Positions 9,297 to 18,021 of a stretch of DNA of 64,000 nt are shown piece by piece. Each line of letters opens with the position of its first letter. Position 1 is the first letter of the stretch. This DNA comes from Flavobacterium sp. Root901 (lineage in GTDB: Bacteria > Bacteroidota > Bacteroidia > Flavobacteriales > Flavobacteriaceae). A program made the position numbers and the translations under genes. Location of the stretch: positions 58,779 through 122,778 of the forward strand of contig NZ_LMJB01000007.1 in NCBI RefSeq assembly GCF_001429765.1, written 5' to 3'. The notes under the pieces were generated by a model. The model saw nothing but the letters and a program-made list of their open reading frames with translations. It made no database searches and was not told where the DNA came from.

Positions 9297-9332
9297 TACT
9301 ATTCAAATCCATAACCTATTAACCTATAAGTC

Positions 9333-9815
9333 ATGTCTCCAGCATCAGAAATCATTAAATTACTTAACTTACAGCTAAATAATACAGAAGGCGGTTATTT
9401 TGCCAATACATATCCAATATCAAATATTGAAAATCCGCCATGCAGTGCTATTTATTATTTTCTGGATAATTCCCGCTGCTCGATCATGCATAAAGTTACA
9501 GGAGATATGCTGTATCATTTTTATGCAGGAAAACCGGTAGAAATGCTTCTATTATATCCTGAAGGTCATACACCAAAATCTGAAGTATGCATTTTTAGCA
9601 ATGAAATTGATAGAGGCGGAAAACCAATGAAAGTCATTCCGGGAGGAACTTGGATTGGTTCCAGAATTAAAAGTAAAGATTCCTGGAGTCTTATGGGAGT
9701 ATCTATGGCGCCGCCTTTCAACCCAAAAGATTATTTTTTAGGAGACAGAAATACGCTTATTGCACAATATCCAGAACAGGAAAAATTAATCACTGCACTT
9801 ACCAATCCCTCATAA
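9333..9815 (+). CDS. DUF985-type cupin protein
   Basis: The 160-residue protein fits the small DUF985 cupin family: an N-terminal EGGYFANTY motif, the strand YYFLDNSRCSIMHKVTGDMLYHFYAGKPVEMLLLYPEG, and PGGTWIGSRI later. Cupins are beta-barrels that usually hold a metal; the family's reaction is not established. It is the last gene on this strand before the TetR regulator, 83 bases behind the flavin oxidase with a hairpin between, so it may be read through from the cluster at a lower level. Family assignment is good, function unknown. Confidence 0.75.
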   Translation: MSPASEIIKLLNLQLNNTEGGYFANTYPISNIENPPCSAIYYFLDNSRCSIMHKVTGDMLYHFYAGKPVEMLLLYPEGHTPKSEVCIFSNEIDRGGKPMKVIPGGTWIGSRIKSKDSWSLMGVSMAPPFNPKDYFLGDRNTLIAQYPEQEKLITALTNPS

Positions 9816-9858
9816 ACAGGCGTATTTTAATATATTTAAAAAAATAATCATGATTTTA

Positions 9859-9890
9859 TTTGCAAATATGACCAATCGGTCATATCTTTG
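9859..9890 (+). promoter_or_regulatory. tetR promoter with operator palindrome
   Basis: TTTG (9859-9862), a 20-base spacer and TATCTTTG (9883-9890) match the Bacteroidota promoter pattern TTG-N17-23-TAnnTTTG. The spacer holds the palindrome ATGACCAATCGGTCAT (9868-9883), placed where a bound repressor would exclude RNA polymerase. A near copy precedes the next gene, supporting autoregulation by the TetR product. Confidence 0.8.
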
Positions 9891-9911
9891 TTCCGTTAAA
9901 TAAAAGCTATC

Positions 9912-10499
9912 ATGGCAAAAGGTGAAGAAACCAGACAATTTATTATAGAAAAAGCCGCTCCTATTTTTAATACAAAGGGAATTGCAGCTACTTCTATGAG
10001 CGATATTATGGAAGCGACCAAATTGTCAAAAGGAAGCATGTACGTTCATTTTGAAAACAAAGAGGTTTTAGCCTGCGCAGCTGTCGATTACAATGTAAAG
10101 GTTTTAAGCTCAAAACTTCAGGCTGCATTGAGCAAAGCCAAAACTTCAAAAGAACAATTATTTGCTTATATAGATTTCTTTAGTGATCCGCTTCAGCCGC
10201 CGGTTATGGGAGGCTGTCCGTTATTAAATTTCGGAACAGAAGCAGATGATACAAATCCAATCGTAAAAGAAAAAGTAAACACGGCTATACGAGGCGGCCA
10301 GCAATTACTTTCAGGCATTATAGAAAACGGAATCAAAAATAAAGAATTTAAAAGCGATTTAGTTCCGGCAGATTTTGCAACAGCAATGTTTGCAATGTTA
10401 GAAGGCGGACATTTAATGGCCAGAATGTCGGGCAATAATGCTAAAATGCATATCATTTCTAAAACCCTTAAAAATTTAATAGACCAAAACAGCATCTAA
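9912..10499 (+). CDS. TetR/AcrR family transcriptional regulator
   Basis: The 195-residue protein has the TetR N-terminal helix-turn-helix (FNTKGIAATSMSDIMEATKLSKGSMYVHFENKEVL, about residues 18-52) and a helical ligand-binding C-terminus that includes the GGCPLLNFGTEADDTNP signature of the group regulating small oxidoreductases. The ligand is unknown. Matching palindromes in its own promoter and ahead of the SDR at 10583 indicate that it represses itself and the SDR. The GCPLLN cysteine could serve as a sensor for an electrophile, but that is speculation. Confidence 0.9.
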   Translation: MAKGEETRQFIIEKAAPIFNTKGIAATSMSDIMEATKLSKGSMYVHFENKEVLACAAVDYNVKVLSSKLQAALSKAKTSKEQLFAYIDFFSDPLQPPVMGGCPLLNFGTEADDTNPIVKEKVNTAIRGGQQLLSGIIENGIKNKEFKSDLVPADFATAMFAMLEGGHLMARMSGNNAKMHIISKTLKNLIDQNSI

Positions 10500-10517
10500 A
10501 TTTTTTTTATCAAAAAA

Positions 10518-10533
10518 ATGACTGATCGGTCAT
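10518..10533 (+). promoter_or_regulatory. Second TetR operator, ahead of the SDR gene
   Basis: ATGACTGATCGGTCAT differs from the tetR promoter palindrome at two of 16 positions. It lies 49 bases upstream of the SDR start, between the tetR stop and that gene. No good TAnnTTTG box is visible beside it, so the promoter itself is uncertain. Confidence 0.75.
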
Positions 10534-10582
10534 TTTTAATATTATCAGTAACAATAACAATTAACAATTAAATTAAGAAATC

Positions 10583-11395
10583 ATGTCAAAAACAATTTTA
10601 ATTTCAGGAGCATCAAAAGGATTTGGAAAAGCCTGGACAGAAGCATTTTTAGCTAAAGGATATAAAGTAGCTGCAACAGCCCGAAATATCGAAACATTAA
10701 ATGATTTAAAAGCAAAATACGGCGATGCTATTCTGCCTTTAAAACTAGACGTTAATAAACGTGAAGAATCTTTTGCTGTAGTAGAAAAAGTAAAAAATCA
10801 TTTTGGAACAATTGATATCCTGATCAATAATGCAGGTTATGCCTTAAATGGTGCGGTTGAAGAAGCAAGTGAAACAGAAGCAAGAGCACAATTTGAAACC
10901 AATTTCTTTGGTACTTTATGGTTAACTCAGGCCGTTCTGCCAATTATGAGAAATCAAAAAAGCGGTCATATTATTCAGGTTTCTTCTATTTTAGGAATTG
11001 CAACTTTACCAGTAATCGGACTTTATAATGCTTCAAAATTTGCGGTTGAAGGTTTAAGCGAAACTTTAGCATCAGAAGTAAAACAATTCGGAATCAATGT
11101 TACTTTGGTTGAACCAAACGGTTATATTACAGATATTTGGGGCAACGAATTCCACAGCAAAAAAATTGATGCTTACGACGGACTTAAAAAAGCTCTTGCT
11201 GACGGTCACAATCCTGATAATTTCGGAAAAGTTGAGGCGACAGTACCGGCAATCGTGAAACTGGTAGAAGCTGAAAATCCTCCTTTGCGTTTATTTTTAG
11301 GAAAAATAGCTTTACCATTTGCAAAACAAACCTACGAACAAAAACTAAAAACCTGGGAAGAATGGGCCGATGTTTCTGTAGAAGCTCATGGCTAA
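10583..11395 (+). CDS. SDR-family NAD(P)-dependent oxidoreductase
   Basis: The 270-residue classical short-chain dehydrogenase has a nucleotide-binding ISGASKGFGKAW motif near the N-terminus, NNAG in the central strand (ILINNAGYALNG), the catalytic Ser in QVSSILG and Tyr-Lys in YNASK. The TARNIETL segment after the second strand suggests NADPH preference. It resembles the SDR at 30315 closely in motif layout. Its operator links it to the TetR gene upstream, so it is probably induced by the TetR ligand, perhaps its own aldehyde or ketone substrate. Confidence 0.9.
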   Translation: MSKTILISGASKGFGKAWTEAFLAKGYKVAATARNIETLNDLKAKYGDAILPLKLDVNKREESFAVVEKVKNHFGTIDILINNAGYALNGAVEEASETEARAQFETNFFGTLWLTQAVLPIMRNQKSGHIIQVSSILGIATLPVIGLYNASKFAVEGLSETLASEVKQFGINVTLVEPNGYITDIWGNEFHSKKIDAYDGLKKALADGHNPDNFGKVEATVPAIVKLVEAENPPLRLFLGKIALPFAKQTYEQKLKTWEEWADVSVEAHG

Positions 11396-11412
11396 TCAAT
11401 TCTCTTTATAAT

Positions 11413-11444
11413 AAAAAAAGGCAGTTTAGAAACTGCCTTTTTTT
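11413..11444. terminator. Bidirectional terminator between convergent genes
   Basis: Stem GGCAGTT / AACTGCC flanked by an A run on one side and a T run on the other, so it works in both directions. It separates the SDR from the convergent kinase of the stressosome module. Confidence 0.85.
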
Positions 11445-11459
11445 ATTATTATTTCTTTT

Positions 11460-13073
11460 TTATTTTTTAGGAAGGTAGATCCAAAAAGTAGTTCCTTTTC
11501 CAGGTGTGCTTGTAAAATTAATTATACCATTATGGTTTTCAATAATTCGTCGGCATAAGGCAAGTCCGATACCATTTCCTCCATATTGATCGCGTTCATG
11601 CAATCTTTGAAACATATTAAATATTCGCTCTGAATACTGACTTTCCATACCAATTCCGTTGTCGGCAATTGAAATTATATGATAATTTTCAGGTGAAGCC
11701 GCGGCAAATTCCGGAATAATTTCTGCAGATATTGATACAGAGGGCTGTGCCGTATTAAATTTGAGTGCATTATTAACCAAATTATAAAACAACTGACGAA
11801 GCTGAGTATCAAGACCTAAAACTGTTGGCAGAGATTTAATTTCAATTATGGCATTTTTTTCTTCAATAATTAAACTTAAATCACCCAATATTTCAGAGAG
11901 CGTTACATTAAGATCGACTTCTTCAAATAATTGAATTTTATTATCGATTCTAGAATAGTTAAGAACATCAGCTATCAGATTCGAAAGCCTACCCGCAGCA
12001 AGAGTAATCCGGTCAAAATAATATTGTTTTCGCTGGTCTTCACTTAAATGTTCACCCGCTCTGGAAAGCATAATCATAATTTTACGAAGCGGTTCCTGAA
12101 GGTCATGGCTGGCAATGTAAGCAAATTGTTCTAATTCTTTATTTTTAAAAACCAGTTTAGAGTTTACGCTTTCTAACTCACGCTGAATTACTTTTAATTC
12201 TGTATTATCTTTCAGCGTTTCAACGACCATTTTTTGAGCATTAATGTCTACAAAATAGACTAACCAGCTGCTAAAAGTACCATCTTCTGCCCGATTTGGC
12301 ATAATCGAAATTAAATGCCAGATATAGTCTGATCCTTTTTTTAATCTGGTTTCAGCTAAAAAATCAGATCGGCTGGATTTTGCTTTGCTCCAGCCTTCTA
12401 ATATTGCGTCAACATCATCAGGATGAATAAAATTACTGAGATTTTTTTTGTCGAAAACAGGCAGCGGAACTTTCAGGTAGCTTTCTAATGATTCGTTCGT
12501 TAAAAGGACGTTATTTCGTTCGTTAATAACACAAATTAAAATTGGAATTGTATTAGCGAGCTGTTTGTATTTATTTTCACTTTCGGCCAGTTTTTCTGAA
12601 AGGGCAATCAATTCTATATTCTTCTTTCTGATTTCATCATACGGCGATAAAGGAGGTTCGAATTTAAAATAATCAATAAGACCTTTTATCTTGGTATCTG
12701 AAAGAAGTCCCGGAGAAACAACCGGCTGGCTTATTTTTGTTGTAGATTGATTGTTATAGTAGCTGTATTCTATATTTCCTGATATTCTGGAGGCATAATT
12801 AAATGCTTCGGGACTGCAGCTCTTTAAATCTACTGTATCTGTAATAATAGCTACAATCTCTTTTTTAGTCGCTTTAATGATATTTATACCAATAATAAGC
12901 AGAGAATCTTTACCTTTTGCAATAGAGCATCTTGCGACTTCAGATACTGCTGTTGAAAACCTGGTTTGAAATGACGATGCCATGCCGCACATCTCTGCAA
13001 TTTTCATGCATCGTTTATGGGCCAGTATCAAATCCATTTCGTTATCCAGATTTATTTGTATGATCTCTTTCAT
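11460..13073 (-). CDS. PAS histidine kinase of the stressosome module, with an RsbW/T-like N-terminus
   Basis: The 537-residue protein begins with a degenerate GHKL-type segment (FQTRFSTAVSEVARCS resembles the N-box of RsbT/RsbW kinases), continues with a PAS domain (about 165-285), a HisKA dimer domain with the phospho-acceptor in FAYIASHDLQEPLRKI, and a complete HATPase (NNALKF, DNGIGM, GGNGIGLAL). No membrane segment is present, so it senses inside the cell or through the stressosome. It is the last gene of the rsbR-S-T-phosphatase run, four bases behind the phosphatase, making it the likely output of that module in place of a sigma-factor switch. No response regulator lies beside it. Confidence 0.85.
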   Translation of the reverse strand: MKEIIQINLDNEMDLILAHKRCMKIAEMCGMASSFQTRFSTAVSEVARCSIAKGKDSLLIIGINIIKATKKEIVAIITDTVDLKSCSPEAFNYASRISGNIEYSYYNNQSTTKISQPVVSPGLLSDTKIKGLIDYFKFEPPLSPYDEIRKKNIELIALSEKLAESENKYKQLANTIPILICVINERNNVLLTNESLESYLKVPLPVFDKKNLSNFIHPDDVDAILEGWSKAKSSRSDFLAETRLKKGSDYIWHLISIMPNRAEDGTFSSWLVYFVDINAQKMVVETLKDNTELKVIQRELESVNSKLVFKNKELEQFAYIASHDLQEPLRKIMIMLSRAGEHLSEDQRKQYYFDRITLAAGRLSNLIADVLNYSRIDNKIQLFEEVDLNVTLSEILGDLSLIIEEKNAIIEIKSLPTVLGLDTQLRQLFYNLVNNALKFNTAQPSVSISAEIIPEFAAASPENYHIISIADNGIGMESQYSERIFNMFQRLHERDQYGGNGIGLALCRRIIENHNGIINFTSTPGKGTTFWIYLPKK

Positions 13074-13077
13074 GGTA

Positions 13078-14091
13078 CTAAATTATTTTGCCGACAAGAA
13101 TGGTTGCGTCATCAGTTCCTCTAATGTTTTCTTTAAAAATTGCTGCTCCAATTATACCGGGATTTTGTTTTAATATAGAAGTTAAGTCATTAAGGTTCCA
13201 TCTGGTTCGCAAACCATCGCTATGCATAATTATAATCTGATGCTTTTTATATGGAACGATTGTACTATTTAAAGTCCTCGGAATGTTATGTCCAATAATG
13301 CCGTTGTAAGGTGTATAGGTTTTATTTTCTAAACCATTATAAATGCGGGTATTAATATTTCCAATACCGCATATATTCCAAACCTCTGCATTATAATCTA
13401 CTGATACGATTGTGGCTACAAGTCCTCTGCTCTTTTTTACTTTTGCATGAATTTCTCTCAGAAGTTCTGCAGGTTCAAATTCTATAGATTGTCTAAAAGC
13501 CTTTATTGCCATCTGTACAGCTTCGTATGCATTTTCTCCGTGTCCTAACCCATCTCCAACAAATATCTGAAAACCTTTTCGGGTTTGTTTTATATAATAC
13601 CCATCTCCGCAAACTTTTTCACCCGGATAATTCAATGCGATTTCCATGTGGTTTAAACCACTTTGTAATGCCTGAGGCTGATAATCGGGTTTTTCGCAAA
13701 TTTTAACATATTGCACACAACCCCAGTCTTTCATGGAATAAATTTGAAAATCATTACTGAGCCTTTTAATCGATCCTAATCCGTGACCCAAAGTATTGGA
13801 AGATGAATAACCATCATTCATAATTTTGGTCAAGTTTTCAAATCCATCTCCATTATCAAGACAGTAAATCTCGATGGCATTGTATTCTCCGTCTAAATGA
13901 GCACGGTACAATAGTTCGCCGCCATTTGCATATTTGATAAGGTTTGAAGTCAATTCGGCAACAATAATGTCTGTTTCGGCAGCCCGATGAGGAGTAAAAC
14001 CCAATTGAAGTGCGAGATTGTGTATTTCTCTTTTTATAAAAGCTATAAGGCTGCGATCGTCAATTTTATAACTGGAAAAAGTATTATCCAT
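13078..14091 (-). CDS. ATP-binding SpoIIE/RsbX-like serine phosphatase
   Basis: The 337-residue protein joins an N-terminal RsbT-like ATPase (IIVAELTSNLIKYANGGE, CLDNGDGFENL, LGHGLGSIKRL) to a C-terminal PP2C/SpoIIE phosphatase (GDGYYI, VGDGLGHGENA, MHSDGL and the DDATILV ending). RsbX-type phosphatases reset stressosomes by removing phosphate from RsbR and RsbS. It overlaps the rsbT gene by eight bases, implying translational coupling. The two-domain architecture is widespread in bacteria lacking sigma B. Role in resetting this module is inferred from position. Confidence 0.85.
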   Translation of the reverse strand: MDNTFSSYKIDDRSLIAFIKREIHNLALQLGFTPHRAAETDIIVAELTSNLIKYANGGELLYRAHLDGEYNAIEIYCLDNGDGFENLTKIMNDGYSSSNTLGHGLGSIKRLSNDFQIYSMKDWGCVQYVKICEKPDYQPQALQSGLNHMEIALNYPGEKVCGDGYYIKQTRKGFQIFVGDGLGHGENAYEAVQMAIKAFRQSIEFEPAELLREIHAKVKKSRGLVATIVSVDYNAEVWNICGIGNINTRIYNGLENKTYTPYNGIIGHNIPRTLNSTIVPYKKHQIIIMHSDGLRTRWNLNDLTSILKQNPGIIGAAIFKENIRGTDDATILVGKII

Positions 14092-14500
14092 TTTTCCATT
14101 TTATTATAGTAACAGTAGTACCGTTTCCAAGTTCTGACTGAATGTCAAATTCGTTAACTAATCTTTTAGTTCCGGGCAGTCCCAGCCCTAAACTTTTTCC
14201 TGTGCTGTATCCGTCTTTCATTGCTAATTCTAAATCTGCTATTCCGGGGCCATTATCAATAAAAGTCACACGCACGCCATTGTCGCGTCCGTTGCTTACA
14301 GATTCTATGACAACCCTTCCTCCTCCACCATATTTTAAAAGATTACGGACAAGTTCGCTGGTAGCTGTAATTAATTTGGTTTGGTTTAAAATACTCATAC
14401 CAATCTTAACTCCATACTCTTTTACGCGGTTACGCAAAGGCACCACGTCTTGTTCTCTCACAATTAAGGCTTCTTCTCTATTGTTCGTTATCGTAGTCAT
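14084..14500 (-). CDS. rsbT: RsbT-like serine/threonine kinase
   Basis: The 138-residue GHKL kinase carries the N-box (TSELVRNLLKYGGGG), FIDNGPGI and the ATP-lid GKSLGLGLPGTKRL typical of RsbT. RsbT phosphorylates RsbR and RsbS in stressosomes and, when released, activates the downstream partner. I placed the start at the ATG at 14500 because it matches the family's N-terminus and overlaps the rsbS stop by 23 bases; a longer frame back to 14590 would read through rsbS and looks wrong. It sits between rsbS and the phosphatase in the conserved order. Confidence 0.85.
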   Translation of the reverse strand: MTTITNNREEALIVREQDVVPLRNRVKEYGVKIGMSILNQTKLITATSELVRNLLKYGGGGRVVIESVSNGRDNGVRVTFIDNGPGIADLELAMKDGYSTGKSLGLGLPGTKRLVNEFDIQSELGNGTTVTIIKWKNG

Positions 14501-14882
14501 CTTCTTCCTGCTCTTCGTTATCACTATTGTGCATTTTTGAACGCAGTAAATCCATGCCTTTTTCAACATTAAGGGCACTGATGACTCCATTTAGGGATAG
14601 ACCTAATTCAACTAATGTAATAGCAACAGCAGGCTGCATACCTACAACAACGGTTTGTGCATCTAAAATTTTTGACATAACTGCAATGTTTCCAAGGATT
14701 CGTCCCATAAACGAATCTATGATAGAAACAGCAGATATATCAATTAATACACCTTTTGAACTATATTTACTAATTGAATTAATTAGATCTGATTCGAGGT
14801 TTTCTGCCAGCTGATCATACAAATCTACTTGTATAGTAACCAACAGGAAATCTCCCATCTTAAGTATAGGAATTCTTTCCAT
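14478..14882 (-). CDS. rsbS: RsbS-like STAS-domain stressosome scaffold
   Basis: A single STAS domain of 134 residues with the phosphorylatable serine in VSIIDSFMG (Ser57), equivalent to Ser59 of Bacillus subtilis RsbS. The last 15 residues are strongly acidic (DNEEQEEDDYDNEQ), which overlaps the rsbT start and is unusual for the family. RsbS forms the core of the stressosome with RsbR and holds RsbT until stress. Start codon lies 14 bases after the rsbR stop. Confidence 0.85.
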   Translation of the reverse strand: MERIPILKMGDFLLVTIQVDLYDQLAENLESDLINSISKYSSKGVLIDISAVSIIDSFMGRILGNIAVMSKILDAQTVVVGMQPAVAITLVELGLSLNGVISALNVEKGMDLLRSKMHNSDNEEQEEDDYDNEQ

Positions 14883-14896
14883 ATCAATAATAAAAT

Positions 14897-15736
14897 CTAC
14901 TCTAAAGTTTTTCTTCTTTTAACGACAGTTAACTGCAGCATATCAAATGCTGTCTTAAGTGCACTTGCAAGTGATGCTTTTGTAATAATGCCGTTAAGGT
15001 CAATTCCTAAATGCACTACAGTCTGAGCGATCTCCGGACGAATTCCGCTGATAATACATTCTGCACCCATTAAGCGTGTTGCACTTACTGTTTTAATAAG
15101 ATGCTGGGCAACAAGTGAATCTACAGCCGGAACACCAGAAATATCAAGAATAGCAATTGAGCTTCCTGTATCTACAATTTGCTGTAATAAATTTTCCATT
15201 ACAACTTGTGTTCTGGAGCTGTCTAAAGTTCCAATAATCGGCAAAGCAACAATACCTTCCCAAACTGTAATTACCGGAGTAGAAATCTCGCTAATTTCGT
15301 CAACCTGTCTTGATATAATATCTTCTCTTCCTTTCATGAAAGATTCAAATGTCAGAATAGTCAAATTGTCCAAAATTGTATTAAGCTGCAGATTGGCATC
15401 ATAAAGCTGTCCCGGATCTTTTACTAATTCAGACAAAATTTTTGAAGATGCTTCTTTAAATGACAGTAAGTATTGTGCATTTTCTCTAGGTGTAAACCCA
15501 CGTTTTCCTCTTGAAGATGATATTCCAACAATAAGATCATTAACTTTTTCAAATTCTTCCGAATCCTCGTATTTTCCATCTGTCTTTGCCAGGGCATTTA
15601 AAAATAGAGATGCAAATTCTTTAGATTCTTCTTCTACTAATCCGTCTCCGGAACCATTGTTTGAGAGAATTTCAGACCATGTAGTCAATAATTTATTTTC
15701 ATGCTCTTTCAAGCCTTTAAGTAAGTTGTTTTGCAT
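14897..15736 (-). CDS. rsbR: RsbR-like stressosome sensor (RsbRD-type N-terminus plus STAS)
   Basis: The 279-residue protein has an all-helical N-terminal sensor domain of the RsbRD type (about 1-145) and a C-terminal STAS domain. The two positions equivalent to Bacillus Thr171 and Thr205 are serines here (Ser173 in IGTLDSSRT and Ser207 in GVPAVDSLVAQHL). The N-terminus is not a globin or light sensor that I can recognise, so the signal is unknown. First gene of a five-gene minus-strand operon whose promoter box lies 30 bases upstream. Confidence 0.85.
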   Translation of the reverse strand: MQNNLLKGLKEHENKLLTTWSEILSNNGSGDGLVEEESKEFASLFLNALAKTDGKYEDSEEFEKVNDLIVGISSSRGKRGFTPRENAQYLLSFKEASSKILSELVKDPGQLYDANLQLNTILDNLTILTFESFMKGREDIISRQVDEISEISTPVITVWEGIVALPIIGTLDSSRTQVVMENLLQQIVDTGSSIAILDISGVPAVDSLVAQHLIKTVSATRLMGAECIISGIRPEIAQTVVHLGIDLNGIITKASLASALKTAFDMLQLTVVKRRKTLE

Positions 15737-15752
15737 TGGGATTATATTAGGT

Positions 15753-15773
15753 ATTTGTTCTTTAACAAATATA
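15753..15773 (-). promoter_or_regulatory. rsbR operon promoter with inverted repeat
   Basis: On the minus strand TATATTTG (15773-15766) matches TAnnTTTG and would start transcription about 25 bases before the rsbR ATG. The inverted repeat ATTTGTT-CTTT-AACAAAT (15753-15770) overlaps it, so a bound protein or a 5' mRNA hairpin could modulate expression. The -33 element is poor. Confidence 0.55.
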
Positions 15774-15896
15774 TAATTTTAATTTGTAACATCGGAAAAG
15801 AATTATTAAAACAAAAGGAAGAAATTTAAAGTATCAGGCAAAAAACATGAAAATCTGCAAAACCAGCTTCTAAATATGTTAAAGTTTAGAACTTTT

Positions 15897-15934
15897 AAAA
15901 AAAAAGAGGCTTTTTGTATAATCGCCTTTTTTTT
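15897..15934 (-). terminator. Terminator of the TPR histidine kinase gene
   Basis: Hairpin with AGGC/GCC(T) core flanked by long A and T runs, 10 bases beyond the kinase stop codon; T-rich tail reads on the minus strand. Confidence 0.65.
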
Positions 15935-15943
15935 AATTAAAAA

Positions 15944-17977
15944 CTAAATATTAAAAGTCACGATAATTTCGGTGCCTTTACCAATTTGAGAATGAATCTC
16001 AAACTGCCCTTTTAGAGAATTTGTCCTTTCTTTTATATTAGATAAACCAATTCCTTTTTTAGCCGTATTGAGATCAAATCCAACACCATCGTCAATAATA
16101 GATAACTGCAAAACATTTTTATCAATCAATTCTATTTTTACATCGACTTTTAAGGCCTTCGCATATTTTTGAATATTTAAAAGTGCTTCCTGAATGATTC
16201 GGTAAAAATTTATTTTATAAAAATTCTGCACCTGCTCCCATTCAAACCTATCATCGACTGAATAATAAAATGCTGTTTTACTGATCTCGTTTTGGCTTTT
16301 AATTAAATTAGACAACAACGTATTAAAATCATTGCTTTCTAAAAATGAATCCTGGTTCAGATCGTGTGAAATTGATCTGATTTCATTTTCAATGTTTTGA
16401 AGTTCAAAAATATATTGTTTTCTTTTTTCTATGGTTTTTTCGTCTGTTTTAGAATTAAAAAAACCTAAATTCATTCGTACACCATACACTTTGTTCATTA
16501 CTCCGTCATGAAGTTCCCTTGCAATTTTGTTTTTCTCTTCTTCTTTTGCCGCATTTATTTTATTCTGCTGTTCGCTTAAAAGCTGATAGATTTCATCGCT
16601 GTCACTTTGCTGCTGTTTTACAAATCGTAATTCTTTATTCTTGTATTTCAGATAAGTAAGTACCGAAATTGCGGAAAGAATTAAAAAAAGAGCAAAAGAA
16701 AAAATCAAAATATAAAAATTCTTTTTAGTCAAAACCTTATTTTCATCTTCCACCTTAACGGTTTCATATTCAATTCTGGCGTATTTATTTTTGGTCCTGC
16801 TTTGAATACTATTTATACTATCGCTTATTTGAATATATTGGTTTGCATAAAACAATCTTTTTTTGCTGTCAATCAGCGTGAGAAGTTTTAATGTATTTAA
16901 AGTTTCGTTGGTATTTTTTAATTTAATCGAAAAATCATAAGCTTCTTTTAAAATATTTAAAGATTTTAAAGAGTCTTTTTGAGTTAGATAAAATTCTCCT
17001 AAATGGATTTTTTTATACATAACATCAGAATGATATCCGAGACTGTCGACAATTTTTAATGACTCTAAAAACATCGATTCAACATTTTTATATTCCTTAT
17101 TTTTCATTTTAGAATACGCCAGATTCGACAATACAATGGCATAAAATCGAGGCCAGTTTTTCCTTAAATTTTTGGTCAGTAAAGGTTTTAATTCATTAAT
17201 TGATTTGGAATAATCTCCTTTTAAATCATACAAATTGCAAATATTAATTACAGATGATATGTTGAAATTATTGACTTCATCGCTATCTGTATTGTTTCTT
17301 TTCATTACTCTTAAATTCCGCAATGCCAGCTGATGGTATTTAAGAGCCTGATCGTACATAAACAGTTTTTCGAGACAATTTCCCATTAAGGTATTGCAGG
17401 AATACAGAAGTTTTATATTGTTTGAATTTTTTAAGCATTCAAGTCCTTTGGATAATTCTACTTCACATTCTACATAATTTCCGTCATAGAAAAGAACATA
17501 TGCTTTGTTAAAATACATTTGCCCGAGTTTATCATAATCATGAATTTTAGAATAGATTTTTTGAGCCTGAAGATAATAATAGTAAGCGCTGTCTTTTTGT
17601 GAATTTTCATAACAATCGCCAATAAAATAAAGCGATTTTGCTATTCTCGTGCTGTCATTTTCTTCACGTGACAATTTTAAAGCCGTTAAACTCGATGAGT
17701 ATGATTTTTTTAAATTATTGAGATAATAGTACTCTTCTCCAGCTTTTAAATATAAATTTCTAACAATCGAATCATTTTTTTGATGCTTTAAACTGCCAAC
17801 TAGCGAATCTAAATAACGCTCTTTTGCTGTTCCCGAAATTCTACTGAAGTATTCTGTATCAAAAGTATGCTGTTTTTGATGATTCATTTTTAACCCAATT
17901 CCCCTATTATAAAGCAGTACTGCTATTACTACTGTTAACAGAATTATGGGTATATATATTTTCCACTTCAATCTCAA
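15944..17977 (-). CDS. TPR-containing sensor histidine kinase (HisKA_3 type)
   Basis: The 677-residue protein has an N-terminal membrane segment (IPIILLTVVIAVLLY), a long region of tetratricopeptide-like helical repeats (about 60-390), a second membrane segment (FYILIFSFALFLILSAISVLTYL), a HisKA_3 dimerisation motif with the phospho-His in IARELHDGVMNKVYG and a HATPase (GVGFDL, GIGLSNI). This periplasmic-TPR layout is common in Bacteroidota and pairs with LuxR-type regulators, one of which starts at 18417. The frame begins at TTG (17977); any later ATG would cut off the first membrane segment. A TATATTTG box lies at 18010-18003. Confidence 0.85.
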   Translation of the reverse strand: MRLKWKIYIPIILLTVVIAVLLYNRGIGLKMNHQKQHTFDTEYFSRISGTAKERYLDSLVGSLKHQKNDSIVRNLYLKAGEEYYYLNNLKKSYSSSLTALKLSREENDSTRIAKSLYFIGDCYENSQKDSAYYYYLQAQKIYSKIHDYDKLGQMYFNKAYVLFYDGNYVECEVELSKGLECLKNSNNIKLLYSCNTLMGNCLEKLFMYDQALKYHQLALRNLRVMKRNNTDSDEVNNFNISSVINICNLYDLKGDYSKSINELKPLLTKNLRKNWPRFYAIVLSNLAYSKMKNKEYKNVESMFLESLKIVDSLGYHSDVMYKKIHLGEFYLTQKDSLKSLNILKEAYDFSIKLKNTNETLNTLKLLTLIDSKKRLFYANQYIQISDSINSIQSRTKNKYARIEYETVKVEDENKVLTKKNFYILIFSFALFLILSAISVLTYLKYKNKELRFVKQQQSDSDEIYQLLSEQQNKINAAKEEEKNKIARELHDGVMNKVYGVRMNLGFFNSKTDEKTIEKRKQYIFELQNIENEIRSISHDLNQDSFLESNDFNTLLSNLIKSQNEISKTAFYYSVDDRFEWEQVQNFYKINFYRIIQEALLNIQKYAKALKVDVKIELIDKNVLQLSIIDDGVGFDLNTAKKGIGLSNIKERTNSLKGQFEIHSQIGKGTEIIVTFNI

Positions 17978-18021
17978 AATGAATACTTTATTAGTTATAG
18001 CTCAAATATATATTAAATAAA

